This document shows, piece after piece, positions 19,341 to 27,229 of a stretch of 29,217 nt of DNA. A program made the translations under genes and the position numbers. Every line of letters begins with the position of its first letter. Position 1 is the stretch's first letter. The notes beneath the pieces are model-generated. The model saw only the letters and a program-made list of their open reading frames with translations, made no database searches and was not told the DNA's origin. The stretch is taken from positions 1-29,217 of the forward strand of contig CANCCF010000034.1 in assembly GCA_947374485.1 (NCBI GenBank). Direction: 5' to 3'. This DNA comes from Comamonadaceae bacterium. Its GTDB lineage: Bacteria > Pseudomonadota > Gammaproteobacteria > Burkholderiales > Burkholderiaceae_C.

Positions 19341-20493
19341 GGCAAATTCTTTGGTGGTGTTAGGTTTAGCCCTGATTGTAGGAACGCTGGCGGGCTGCGG
19401 CAGTGCGCCTGTGCGTTACCCCTCGGCGCCGGTGGCAAGCAGCACGCCTCCTGTGGTGTCGCTACCCACGCCCACGGCGCCTGCCGCACCCACAGCGGGC
19501 AGCGGCCCCGCCAAAGGCCGCTGGACCACCGTGGCCTGGAGCGAGTTGCCGGGCTTTGAGGAGGACAACCTGTTCGAGGCCTGGAACGCCTGGATCAAAA
19601 GCTGCGAGCGCCCCGCCCCCCTGTTTGCCAGCTACTGTGGTGACGTGCGGCGCCTGAGCATTGGCAGCCCCGAGCAGCAGCGCGAGTGGATGCGCCAGTC
19701 CTTCCAGCCGCAGCGTCTGGAGAGCACGCAGGGCGACCCCAATGGCCTGCTCACCGGCTACTTCGAGCCGCAGCTCGACGCCAGCCGGGTGCAAACCGCC
19801 GCCTTCAGCGTGCCCATCTACCAGCCGCCGCGCACCCTGGGGCAGCGCAAGCCCTGGTTCAACCGGCGCGAGATCGACACCCTGCCCGAGGCGCAAGCCG
19901 CTCTGCAGGGCCGCGCCATCGCCTATGTGGCCGACCCGGTGGATGCGCTGGTGCTGCAAATCCAGGGCTCGGGAAGGCTGCGCGTGGCGCAGGGCGATGG
20001 CACATCCAGGCTGGTGCGCGTGGCCTTTGCCGGCACCAACGAGCAGCCCTACCGCAGCGTGGGCCGCTGGCTGCTTGACCAGGGTTTGACCCGGGACGCG
20101 TCCTGGCCCGGCATCAAGGCCTGGCTGGCGCAGAACCCGCAGCGCCTGCAGGAGCTGCTGTGGAGCAACCCACGCGTGGTCTTCTTCAAGGAAGAGGCCA
20201 TGACCGATCTCGACGCGGCCTTTGGCCCCAAGGGCGCGCAGGGCGTGGCCCTGACCCCGGGCCGCTCCATCGCGGTGGACGCCTCCGGCAGCATTCCCTA
20301 CGGTACGCCGGTGTGGCTGGCCTCCAGCGGCGCGCAAACCCGGCTGCAGCGTCTGGTGCTGGCGCAGGATACGGGCAGCGCCATCACCGGCGCCGTGCGC
20401 GCCGACTATTTTGCCGGCTGGGGGCCCGAGGCGCAGGAGCTGGCCGGGCGCTTGCGCCAGCCGCTGCAGATGTGGGTGATCTGGCCCAAGTAG
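19339..20493 (+). CDS. mltA: Membrane-bound lytic murein transglycosylase A
   Basis: A 384-aa outer-membrane lipoprotein that cleaves peptidoglycan glycan strands to 1,6-anhydro ends. The signal peptide MANSLVVLGLALIVGTLAGC gives a lipidated Cys20, followed by a Pro/Ala/Thr-rich linker. The MltA domain shows GLLTGYFEPQLDASR, IAYVADPVDALVLQIQGSGR, NEQPYRSVGRWLLDQG and NPRVVFFKEE; the 3D domain shows ALTPGRSIAVDASGSIPYGT and LAQDTGSAITGAVRADYFAG, where D344 corresponds to the catalytic Asp of E. coli MltA. The signal peptide lacks the usual positive charge; in-frame ATGs at 19285 or 19273 would add Arg and Lys residues but would overlap the minus-strand small gene, so the start is uncertain. 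Probably transcribed with yhdP and the amidase. Confidence 0.94.
   Translation: MANSLVVLGLALIVGTLAGCGSAPVRYPSAPVASSTPPVVSLPTPTAPAAPTAGSGPAKGRWTTVAWSELPGFEEDNLFEAWNAWIKSCERPAPLFASYCGDVRRLSIGSPEQQREWMRQSFQPQRLESTQGDPNGLLTGYFEPQLDASRVQTAAFSVPIYQPPRTLGQRKPWFNRREIDTLPEAQAALQGRAIAYVADPVDALVLQIQGSGRLRVAQGDGTSRLVRVAFAGTNEQPYRSVGRWLLDQGLTRDASWPGIKAWLAQNPQRLQELLWSNPRVVFFKEEAMTDLDAAFGPKGAQGVALTPGRSIAVDASGSIPYGTPVWLASSGAQTRLQRLVLAQDTGSAITGAVRADYFAGWGPEAQELAGRLRQPLQMWVIWPK
19375..19403 (-). promoter_or_regulatory. Candidate promoter of the 44-aa membrane protein
   Basis: On the minus strand CTGCCG (19403 to 19398), a 17-bp spacer and TACAAT (19380 to 19375) form a plausible sigma-70 promoter. The start would fall near 19368, leaving a leader of about 28 nt before the ATG at 19340. 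It lies inside the mltA signal-peptide coding region. Confidence 0.4.
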
Positions 20494-20538
20494 AGAAGTT
20501 CACGTTACCATGGGCCCGGCAAGAAATACCAATATGAA

Positions 20539-21510
20539 ATGGACCACACCATGAGCAGCAACTCGGCAATGCGCGAGATCGACGAGCGCACCAACCTGAC
20601 CGGCAACAGCATGTTCGAGCTGCTCCTGTTCCGCCTGGGCGAGGCCAACGGCACGGCCAAGCGCGAGCTCTTTGGCATCAATGTGTTCAAGGTGCGCGAG
20701 ATCATGGTCATGCCCGAGATCACCGCCATGGTCAACGCACCCAACACGGTCATGGGCGTGGCCAACATCCGCGGCCAGATGATTCCCGTCATCAATTTGC
20801 CGCTCATCACCGGCTGCAACCCCACCAAGGGCCTGGGCATCCTGCTGGTCACCGAATTTGCCCGCACCACGCAGGCCTTTGCGGTGGAAGAGGTGAATGA
20901 AATCGTGCGCCTGGAGTGGAAGCAGGTGCTCTCTGCCGAGGGCACCGGTGGCGGCCTGGTCACCAGCATTGCGCGCCTGGACGGCAATGCCGAAAACACC
21001 CGCCTGGCCCAGGTGCTGGACGTGGAGCAAATCCTGCGCGATGTGTTCCCCGAGCAGCACAAAAGCGTGGCCGAGGGCACCATCCTGCCCACCACCGCCA
21101 TCAAGCCGGGCTCGGTGGTGCTGGCCGCCGACGATTCGGCGGTGGCGCGCATGATGATCGAGCAGGGTCTCAAGGCCATGAACATCCCCTACATCATGAC
21201 CAAGAGCGGCAAGGAGGCCTGGGACAAACTGGCCGCCCTGCAGGCCGAGGCCGTGGCGCAGGGCAAGACCATGAAGGACAAGGTGGCGCTGGTGCTGACC
21301 GACCTGGAAATGCCCGAGATGGACGGCTTCACGCTCACCCGCAACATCAAGCAGGATGCGCGCTATGCGGGCATTCCCGTGATCATCCACTCGTCACTGA
21401 CCGGCAGCACCAACGAGAGCCACGTGAAAAGCGTGGGCGCCGACGCCTATGTGGCCAAGTTCGTGGCCGAAGAACTGGGCGCCACCATCCGCCGGGTGCT
21501 GGAGCGCTAG
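20539..21510 (+). CDS. cheV: Chemotaxis coupling protein CheV
   Basis: A 323-aa protein with a CheW-like coupling domain (about 22-172) fused to a receiver domain (about 193-323), the CheV arrangement that links chemoreceptors to CheA and tunes adaptation. CheW features: ELLLFRLGEANG, FGINVFKVREIMVMPEIT, VMGVANIRGQMIPVINL. Receiver features: acidic pair D198/D199 in VLAADDSAVARMM, phospho-acceptor D255 in LVLTDLEMPEMDG, Ser285/Ser286 in VIIHSSLTG and Lys307 in DAYVAKF, so phosphorylation should be possible. It stands alone, away from other chemotaxis genes in the window. ATG 20539 and ATG 20551 are both possible starts; neither has a strong ribosome site. The next gene starts one base after its stop. 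Confidence 0.95.
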   Translation: MDHTMSSNSAMREIDERTNLTGNSMFELLLFRLGEANGTAKRELFGINVFKVREIMVMPEITAMVNAPNTVMGVANIRGQMIPVINLPLITGCNPTKGLGILLVTEFARTTQAFAVEEVNEIVRLEWKQVLSAEGTGGGLVTSIARLDGNAENTRLAQVLDVEQILRDVFPEQHKSVAEGTILPTTAIKPGSVVLAADDSAVARMMIEQGLKAMNIPYIMTKSGKEAWDKLAALQAEAVAQGKTMKDKVALVLTDLEMPEMDGFTLTRNIKQDARYAGIPVIIHSSLTGSTNESHVKSVGADAYVAKFVAEELGATIRRVLER

Positions 21511-21511
21511 G

Positions 21512-22780
21512 TTGCTGCTGGACGCGGCCTGCAAGAGCTTTCCTCTGGCAGCAAAGGCTGTTTCCTCACAGGACATTGCTGCGCGGAAATGGCACCTGCT
21601 GGCCAACGATCTGGCCTATCCGCTGGCCGTCCTGAGCCGCCCGGCCCTGGCCCACAACCTGGCCTGGATGCAGGCCTATGCCAAGCGGCGCGGCGTGCAC
21701 CTGGCACCCCACGGCAAGACCACCATGTCGCCCGAGCTGTTTCAGATGCAGCTCGAGGGCGGTGCCTGGGGCCTCAGTTTTGCCACGATTTTTCAACTGG
21801 GCATGGGCGTGGCCGCCGGTGTGCGCCGCGCCATCATTGCCAACCAGGTGCTGGCGCCTGCCGATCTGGCAGGTCTGCAGGAACTGCAGCGAATGCATTC
21901 CGATTTGCAGGTCTGGTTTCTGGTGGATTCGCTGGCGCAACTGCGGGTGATCGAGCAGTGGGCGGCGACCCAGCCCGTGTTCAAACCCTTTGAAGTGCTG
22001 CTGGAAATCGGCGTGGCAGGCAAGCGCACCGGCATCCGCTCGCAGGAGCAGGCCATGGCGCTGGCCGCGGCTGTTGCCGCATCACCCGCAGTGCGGCTGT
22101 GCGGCGTGGAATGCTACGAGGGTGTGGCCGCGCACGGCGACAGTGCGCACGACGTAGACGCCGTCTCGGACCTGGTGCGCCGCGTGCTGGCCGTCACCCG
22201 CCTGTGCGATGCGCAGAATCTGTTTGCGAATAAAACCATTTTGCTCAGCGCCGGGGGCTCGGCGGTGTTTGACCTGGTGCTGCCCCTGCTCAAGACTTCG
22301 GGCCTGTCCCGGCCCGTGGCGGGTGTGTTGCGCTCGGGCTGCTACATCACCCACGACCATGGCCATTACCGGCGCTATTTGCAATTGCTGGAGCAGCGCG
22401 AGGGCCTCACCGATTCGCTCAAGCCTGCACTGGAAGTCTGGACCATGGTGCAGTCGGTACCTGAGCCCGGCCTGGCATTTTTGAGCTGCGGCAGGCGCGA
22501 TATTTCGTATGACATCGATCTGCCCATGCCGCAGCGTCTGGCCCGTGCCGGGGTGCGCCGCATGGAAGACGTGACGGCCACACCCGCCGACTGGCGCATC
22601 ACGCAACTCAACGACCAGCACGCCTATTTGCAATTCGACCCTCTTGGTTTGGTGCCCGCGGTGGGGGACAGGGTGGTGCTGGGGCTGTCCCATCCGTGCA
22701 CGACTTTTGACAAGTGGCGGTGGATGGTAGTGGCTGAGGATGACGGCTTGGTCGTGGGTGCGATTCACACCTGTTTTTAA
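21512..22780 (+). CDS. PLP-dependent D-serine dehydratase/D-threonine aldolase-like enzyme
   Basis: A 422-aa fold-type III PLP enzyme (alanine-racemase-like barrel plus beta domain). The PLP lysine is K69 in HLAPHGKTTMSP, matching the PHxKTH-type motif of D-serine dehydratases and D-threonine aldolases; the barrel continues with VLLEIGVAGKRTGIRS, and the C-terminal zinc site is present as HPCTTFDKW (H394, C396). These metal-PLP enzymes deaminate D-serine or cleave D-3-hydroxy amino acids; the HPC pair favours the dehydratase/deaminase side. No ATG lies near the expected N-terminus; TTG 21512 is chosen because GGAG (21501-21504) sits 7 bp before it and it lies one base after the cheV stop, implying coupling. 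Natural substrate is not determined. Confidence 0.88.
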   Translation: MLLDAACKSFPLAAKAVSSQDIAARKWHLLANDLAYPLAVLSRPALAHNLAWMQAYAKRRGVHLAPHGKTTMSPELFQMQLEGGAWGLSFATIFQLGMGVAAGVRRAIIANQVLAPADLAGLQELQRMHSDLQVWFLVDSLAQLRVIEQWAATQPVFKPFEVLLEIGVAGKRTGIRSQEQAMALAAAVAASPAVRLCGVECYEGVAAHGDSAHDVDAVSDLVRRVLAVTRLCDAQNLFANKTILLSAGGSAVFDLVLPLLKTSGLSRPVAGVLRSGCYITHDHGHYRRYLQLLEQREGLTDSLKPALEVWTMVQSVPEPGLAFLSCGRRDISYDIDLPMPQRLARAGVRRMEDVTATPADWRITQLNDQHAYLQFDPLGLVPAVGDRVVLGLSHPCTTFDKWRWMVVAEDDGLVVGAIHTCF

Positions 22781-22841
22781 ACTTTTGGGTGCCCGCTTGG
22801 TGGGGGCAGAGTTGGCGGGTATCGGGGTGGCCTCATACGGC

Positions 22842-22872
22842 GGGTACGCCCAAATCGGCCCCGGGCATACCC
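22842..22872. other. Imperfect stem-loop in the leader region of the oxidoreductase gene
   Basis: GGGTACGCCC (22842-22851) and GGGCATACCC (22863-22872) pair at 9 of 10 positions around an 11-nt loop. It lies in the 245-bp gap after the PLP-enzyme gene. It has no T-run on either strand, so its role (processing, weak termination or none) is open. A TACACT hexamer at 22933-22938 could be a -10 for the next gene but lacks a good -35. Confidence 0.35.
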
Positions 22873-23025
22873 ACCCCCTGCGCGACACGCCCGCGCAAAC
22901 AAGACACGCCCCTGCAACCAAGGCGTCTGTACTACACTAACAAAGAGCCGCACCTGTTCCCACCCGGAGCAGGCTGCACCAAATGCTGCCCACAAGGCAA
23001 CAAGCAACACAAGGAGCCATTACCC

Positions 23026-26000
23026 ATGAACGCCCCGCTGGACCCCCGTCTTCTATCCGAGCTGCCAGAGCACCTGCGCAAAGCCTTGGACACCGTCACC
23101 CTCGACGACAAATACACCCTGGCCCACGGCCCCGCCTTCATGAGCGGCGTGCAAGCCCTGGTGCGCCTGCCCATGCTGCAGCGCGTGCGCGATCTGCAAC
23201 TCGGCAAGAACACCGCCGGCTTCATCAGCGGCTACCGCGGCTCGCCTTTGGGGGGTTATGACCAGGCGCTGGTCAAGGCAGAAAAGCACCTCAGGGCCCA
23301 CCACATCGTCTTTCAACCAGGCGTCAACGAAGAGCTGGCCGCAACCGCCTTGTGGGGCACGCAGCAACTCGGCTTTGCGCCGCCCGGCAGCAACCAATAC
23401 GACGGCGTGTTTGGCATCTGGTACGGCAAGGGCCCGGGCGTGGACCGCTGCGCGGACGTCTTCAAGCACGCCAACATGGCGGGCACCACCCCCTGGGGCG
23501 GCGTGATCGCCGTGGCCGGGGATGACCACATTGCCAAGAGCAGCACCGCCGCGCACCAGAGCGACCACATCTTCAAGGCCTGCGGCTTTCCGGTGTTCTT
23601 TCCGGCCAATGTGCAGGAGATTCTGGACCTGGGCTTGCACGCCTTTGCCATGAGCCGCTTCTCCGGCGTCTGGGCGGGCATGAAGACGATTCAGGAGATT
23701 GTGGAGTCCAGCGCCACCGTCAGTGTCGACCCGAACCGCGTGCAAATCAAAACGCCCACCGACTTTGTGCTGCCCGCAGGCGGCCTGCACATCCGCTGGC
23801 CCGACCACGCGCTGGAGCAGGAGGCGCGCCTCTTCGACTACAAGTGGTACGCGGCGCTGGCCTACATCCGCGCCAACCGCCTGAACTACAACGCGATTGA
23901 AGGACCGAACGACCGCTTCGGCATCATCGCCAGCGGCAAGGCGTTTAATGACACGCGCCAGGCCTTGTCCGATTTGGGCCTCGATGACGCCACCTGCAGG
24001 CGCTTGGGCATTCGTTTGCACAAGGTCGGCGTGGTCTGGCCGCTCGAAGCCCAGCTGACGCGCGACTTCGCCACCGGCCTGCAGGAAATTCTGGTGGTGG
24101 AAGAAAAGCGCCAGGTCATCGAATACCAGTTGAAAGAAGAGCTCTACAACTGGCGCGCCGACGTGCGCCCCACCGTGCTGGGCAAGTTCGACGAGGTGGA
24201 AACCGCCGACCACTATGGCGCAGGTGGCGAGTGGTCCATGCCCAACCCCACCGCCCACACCCTGTTGCGCGCCAATGCGGACCTGAGCCCGGCCATCATT
24301 GCGCGGGCCATCGCCAAGCGCATCAAGAAGCTGGGGCTGGACGCCGACACCGCCGCGCGCATCGATGCGCAGCTGGCGATTCTGCAGGCGCAAGAAGCCG
24401 CCTTGCAGACCCTTGCGCTCACCAGTGGCAAAGGCGCAGAGCGTGCGCCCTGGTTCTGCTCCGGCTGCCCGCACAACACCAGCACCCGCGTGCCCGAGGG
24501 CTCGCGCGCCATGGCCGGCATTGGCTGCCATTTCATGACCATCTGGATGGACCGCGACACCGTGGGTTTTACCCAAATGGGCGGCGAGGGCGTGCCCTGG
24601 GTGGGCCAGCAGCCCTTCAGCAACGAGCAACACATGTTTGCCAATTTGGGCGATGGCACGTATTTCCACAGCGGCCTGCTGGCCATCCGCCAGAGCATTG
24701 CCGCGGGCGTGAACATCACCTACAAGATTCTCTACAACGACGCCGTGGCCATGACCGGTGGCCAGCAGGTGGGTGAGCGGCCGGAAGGGCACAGTGTGAT
24801 CCAGATCGCGCAAAGCATGCGCGCCGAGGGTGCGCAAAAAATCACCATCGTCACCGACGAGCCGGAGAAGTACGCACAGCGCACCGGTCTGCCCGAAGGC
24901 ATTGCCATCCAGCACCGCGACACGTTGGATGCGGTGCAGCGGGAGTTCCGCGAAATCAAGGGCACCACCATCATCATCTATGACCAGACCTGCGCCACCG
25001 AAAAGCGCCGCCGCCGCAAGCGCGGCACCGAGGTGGAGCCGCAGCGCCGTGTGGTGATCAACGAGCTGGTGTGCGAGGGCTGTGGCGACTGCAGTGTGCA
25101 AAGCAACTGCATCAGCGTGGAGCCGCTGGAGACGGAATTGGGCCGCAAACGCCAGATCAACCAGAGCAGCTGCAACAAGGATTTTTCCTGTCTGAAAGGC
25201 TTTTGCCCCAGCTTTGTGACGGTGGAGGGCGGGCGTTTGAAGAAGCCGCAGGGCCTGATGGCAGCTGCGCCGGGCGCCACTACCGGGCCGCGTACTTCGG
25301 CACCCGACTTGCCACCAGAACCCGTGCCGCCTGACCTGCACAGCGCAACCGGCGGCGTGTGGGGCATGGTGGTGGCCGGGGTCGGCGGCACCGGCGTCAT
25401 CACCATCGGCCAGCTGCTGGGCATGGCCGCGCACCTGGAGGGTCTGGGCATCGTCACGCAAGACGCCGGGGGCCTGGCGCAAAAGGGCGGTGCCACCTGG
25501 AGCCATGTGCTGATTGGCGCAAGCCAGGAGGCCATACGCACCACGCGCGTGGGCATGGCCAGCGCCGACCTCATCATCGGTTGCGACCCGATTGTGGTGG
25601 CGGGCCAGGAAACCCTGATGCGCATGCGCGCCGGTCGCACCCATGTGGCCCTCAACAGCCACAGTGCCCCGACTGCCGCCTTTGTGAAAAGTGCCGACTG
25701 GGTCAACCCCGGTGCGCAGTGTCTGCAGGACATTGCGCAGGTGGTGGGCGCCGACCACCTGGCCAGCTTCGACGCCGACGCGCTGGCCACCCAGGTGCTG
25801 GGGGACGCCATCTACACCAACCCCATGCTGCTGGGTTACGCCTGGCAAAAGGGCTGGATACCGCTGCAGCGCACGTCGCTGATGCGCGCCATCGAACTCA
25901 ACGCAGTGGCCGTGGCCAATAACATCGCCGCTTTCGAGTGGGGCTGCCGCGCCGCGGCCGACCCGCTGGCGGTGCAACGCCTGCTGCAACCCGGCCACGT

Positions 26001-26700
26001 GATTGCCTTCACACCCAGGCGCAAGACGGGCGCCGCCACGCTGGATGCCATGGTGCAAGTCCGCGTGGCGCATCTCACGCAGTACCAGAACGCGGCCTAT
26101 GCCGACCAGTACCGCGCGTTTGTGGAGCGGGTGCGCGCGGCCGAGCTGGCGCTGGGCCCCGGTGAGCGTGTGGGTGAGGCCCTGCCGCTGTCGGAAGCCG
26201 TGGCCCGCTACCTCTTCAAGCTCATGGCCTACAAGGACGAGTACGAAGTGGCGCGCCTGCACAGTGACGCCGGTTTTGCTGCCAAGGTGCAGGCGCAGTT
26301 CGAGGGCGATTTCAAGCTCAACTACCACTTGGCACCCCCCTTGTTTGCCAAGCGCAACGAAAAAGGCGAGTTGCAAAAGAAGCAGTTCGGTGCCTGGATG
26401 GGCGCAGCCCTGCGCGTGCTGGCCAAAGGAAAATTTCTACGCGGCACGGCGCTGGACCCGTTTGGCTACAGCGAGGAGCGCCGCACCGAGCGGGCCCTGA
26501 TCAGCGAATACCGCAATGCGATCCAGGCCATGTTGCCCACGCTTGACAAAAGCAACCGCGACGCCGCCGCCGCCTTCGCCCGCGTGCCCGAGCAGATCCG
26601 CGGCTTTGGCCATGTGCGGGCGCGGCACCTGGCTGCGGCGCGCCAGCAGTGGGAGCTGTTGCTGCAGCGTTACGACCAGCAGCAGCTGGCCAGGGCCTGA
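23026..26700 (+). CDS. Fused indolepyruvate ferredoxin oxidoreductase (IorA-IorB type)
   Basis: A 1224-aa 2-oxoacid:ferredoxin oxidoreductase, oxidatively decarboxylating aryl-pyruvates from aromatic amino acids to aryl-acetyl-CoA. The order is that of the proteobacterial single-chain form: N-terminal pyrimidine-binding domain (FISGYRGSPLGGYDQAL at about 65-82), TPP-binding domain (WFCSGCPHNTSTRVPEG at about 477-493, AGIGCHFMTIWMD), cysteine-rich iron-sulfur segment (CEGCGDCSVQSNC near 683, SSCNKDFSCLKGFCPSF near 718) and the gamma-type domain (VAGVGGTGVITIGQLLGMA from 783). The start ATG 23026 is preceded by AAGGAG at 9 bp, a strong ribosome site. A stem-loop follows 15 bp after the stop. 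Other substrates such as branched 2-oxoacids cannot be excluded. Gene stands alone. Confidence 0.93.
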   Translation: MNAPLDPRLLSELPEHLRKALDTVTLDDKYTLAHGPAFMSGVQALVRLPMLQRVRDLQLGKNTAGFISGYRGSPLGGYDQALVKAEKHLRAHHIVFQPGVNEELAATALWGTQQLGFAPPGSNQYDGVFGIWYGKGPGVDRCADVFKHANMAGTTPWGGVIAVAGDDHIAKSSTAAHQSDHIFKACGFPVFFPANVQEILDLGLHAFAMSRFSGVWAGMKTIQEIVESSATVSVDPNRVQIKTPTDFVLPAGGLHIRWPDHALEQEARLFDYKWYAALAYIRANRLNYNAIEGPNDRFGIIASGKAFNDTRQALSDLGLDDATCRRLGIRLHKVGVVWPLEAQLTRDFATGLQEILVVEEKRQVIEYQLKEELYNWRADVRPTVLGKFDEVETADHYGAGGEWSMPNPTAHTLLRANADLSPAIIARAIAKRIKKLGLDADTAARIDAQLAILQAQEAALQTLALTSGKGAERAPWFCSGCPHNTSTRVPEGSRAMAGIGCHFMTIWMDRDTVGFTQMGGEGVPWVGQQPFSNEQHMFANLGDGTYFHSGLLAIRQSIAAGVNITYKILYNDAVAMTGGQQVGERPEGHSVIQIAQSMRAEGAQKITIVTDEPEKYAQRTGLPEGIAIQHRDTLDAVQREFREIKGTTIIIYDQTCATEKRRRRKRGTEVEPQRRVVINELVCEGCGDCSVQSNCISVEPLETELGRKRQINQSSCNKDFSCLKGFCPSFVTVEGGRLKKPQGLMAAAPGATTGPRTSAPDLPPEPVPPDLHSATGGVWGMVVAGVGGTGVITIGQLLGMAAHLEGLGIVTQDAGGLAQKGGATWSHVLIGASQEAIRTTRVGMASADLIIGCDPIVVAGQETLMRMRAGRTHVALNSHSAPTAAFVKSADWVNPGAQCLQDIAQVVGADHLASFDADALATQVLGDAIYTNPMLLGYAWQKGWIPLQRTSLMRAIELNAVAVANNIAAFEWGCRAAADPLAVQRLLQPGHVIAFTPRRKTGAATLDAMVQVRVAHLTQYQNAAYADQYRAFVERVRAAELALGPGERVGEALPLSEAVARYLFKLMAYKDEYEVARLHSDAGFAAKVQAQFEGDFKLNYHLAPPLFAKRNEKGELQKKQFGAWMGAALRVLAKGKFLRGTALDPFGYSEERRTERALISEYRNAIQAMLPTLDKSNRDAAAAFARVPEQIRGFGHVRARHLAAARQQWELLLQRYDQQQLARA

Positions 26701-26715
26701 TGCACGCCTGATATC

Positions 26716-26732
26716 CCCCAGCGAAGCTGGGG
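26716..26732 (+). terminator. Stem-loop after the oxidoreductase gene
   Basis: CCCCAGC-GAA-GCTGGGG is a perfect 7-bp stem with a stable GAA triloop, 15 bp after the stop codon. Only TT follows, so an intrinsic terminator is possible but incomplete; a GC-rich stretch with a further weak hairpin (GGGC...GCCC) comes next. Confidence 0.45.
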
Positions 26733-26774
26733 TTCCGCCGGGGCCGGGCGGGGCAGCCCGTAACGCCAGCCCCG

Positions 26775-26780
26775 TACAAT
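26775..26780 (+). promoter_or_regulatory. Possible -10 hexamer of the yajC-secDF operon
   Basis: TACAAT lies 90 bp upstream of yajC, just after the terminator-like hairpin of the previous gene, which is where a promoter would be expected. No clear -35 hexamer is visible (GGCAGC at 17 bp). Confidence 0.4.
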
Positions 26781-26869
26781 GGCAGGTTGACCCTCTCGCG
26801 GGCGCTGGCTTGTGGCTGGCGGGCCGTCGGGAGTCACTGCCCTGTCTTTTCCCTTTTGTGGAGTTTGCC

Positions 26870-27202
26870 GTGTTTATTTCTTCCGCCTTTGCCCAAACCG
26901 CCCCCGCTGTCGCCGCTGGTGGCGACATGCAGTCTTCCCTGATGAGCATGCTGCCCCTGGTGCTGATGTTCGTGGTGCTGTACTTCGTCATGATCCGCCC
27001 GCAGATGAAGAAACAAAAGGAAGCCAAGGCCATGATCGATGCACTGGCCAAGGGCGACGAGGTGGTGACCTCGGGCGGCATGCTGGGCAAGATCAGCAAG
27101 ATCAACGAGAACAGCCTGAGCGTGGAAATCGCCGCTGGTGTGGAAGTGCAGATCCAGCGCGGCGCGGTGGTGCAAGTGCTGCCCAAGGGCTCGATCAAGT
27201 AA
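26870..27202 (+). CDS. yajC: Sec translocon accessory subunit YajC
   Basis: A 110-aa inner-membrane protein that associates with SecD-SecF. A short N-terminus (MFISSAFAQTAPAVAAGG) is followed by one membrane helix (SMLPLVLMFVVLYFVMI, about residues 27-43) and the cytosolic YajC domain: RPQMKKQKEAKAMIDAL, then KGDEVVTSGGMLGKISKI and a final small beta part. The start is a GTG at 26870: the frame has no ATG at the right place, GGAG lies six bases before it, and the N-terminal sequence matches the family. Length is normal. It is the first gene of yajC-secD-secF, with secD 27 bp downstream. Confidence 0.96.
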   Translation: MFISSAFAQTAPAVAAGGDMQSSLMSMLPLVLMFVVLYFVMIRPQMKKQKEAKAMIDALAKGDEVVTSGGMLGKISKINENSLSVEIAAGVEVQIQRGAVVQVLPKGSIK

Positions 27203-27229
27203 TCCCTTCACTCACAGTCTGGCGCGATC

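Noticed and set aside
23053..26376. Long open frame antisense to the indolepyruvate oxidoreductase gene
   Set aside because: Same codon-bias shadow; no recognisable motif, and the plus strand has complete enzyme signatures and a strong ribosome site.
26765..26869. Structured RNA or tRNA before yajC
   Set aside because: GC-rich with some pairing but no consistent cloverleaf or known leader motif; explained as promoter and leader.
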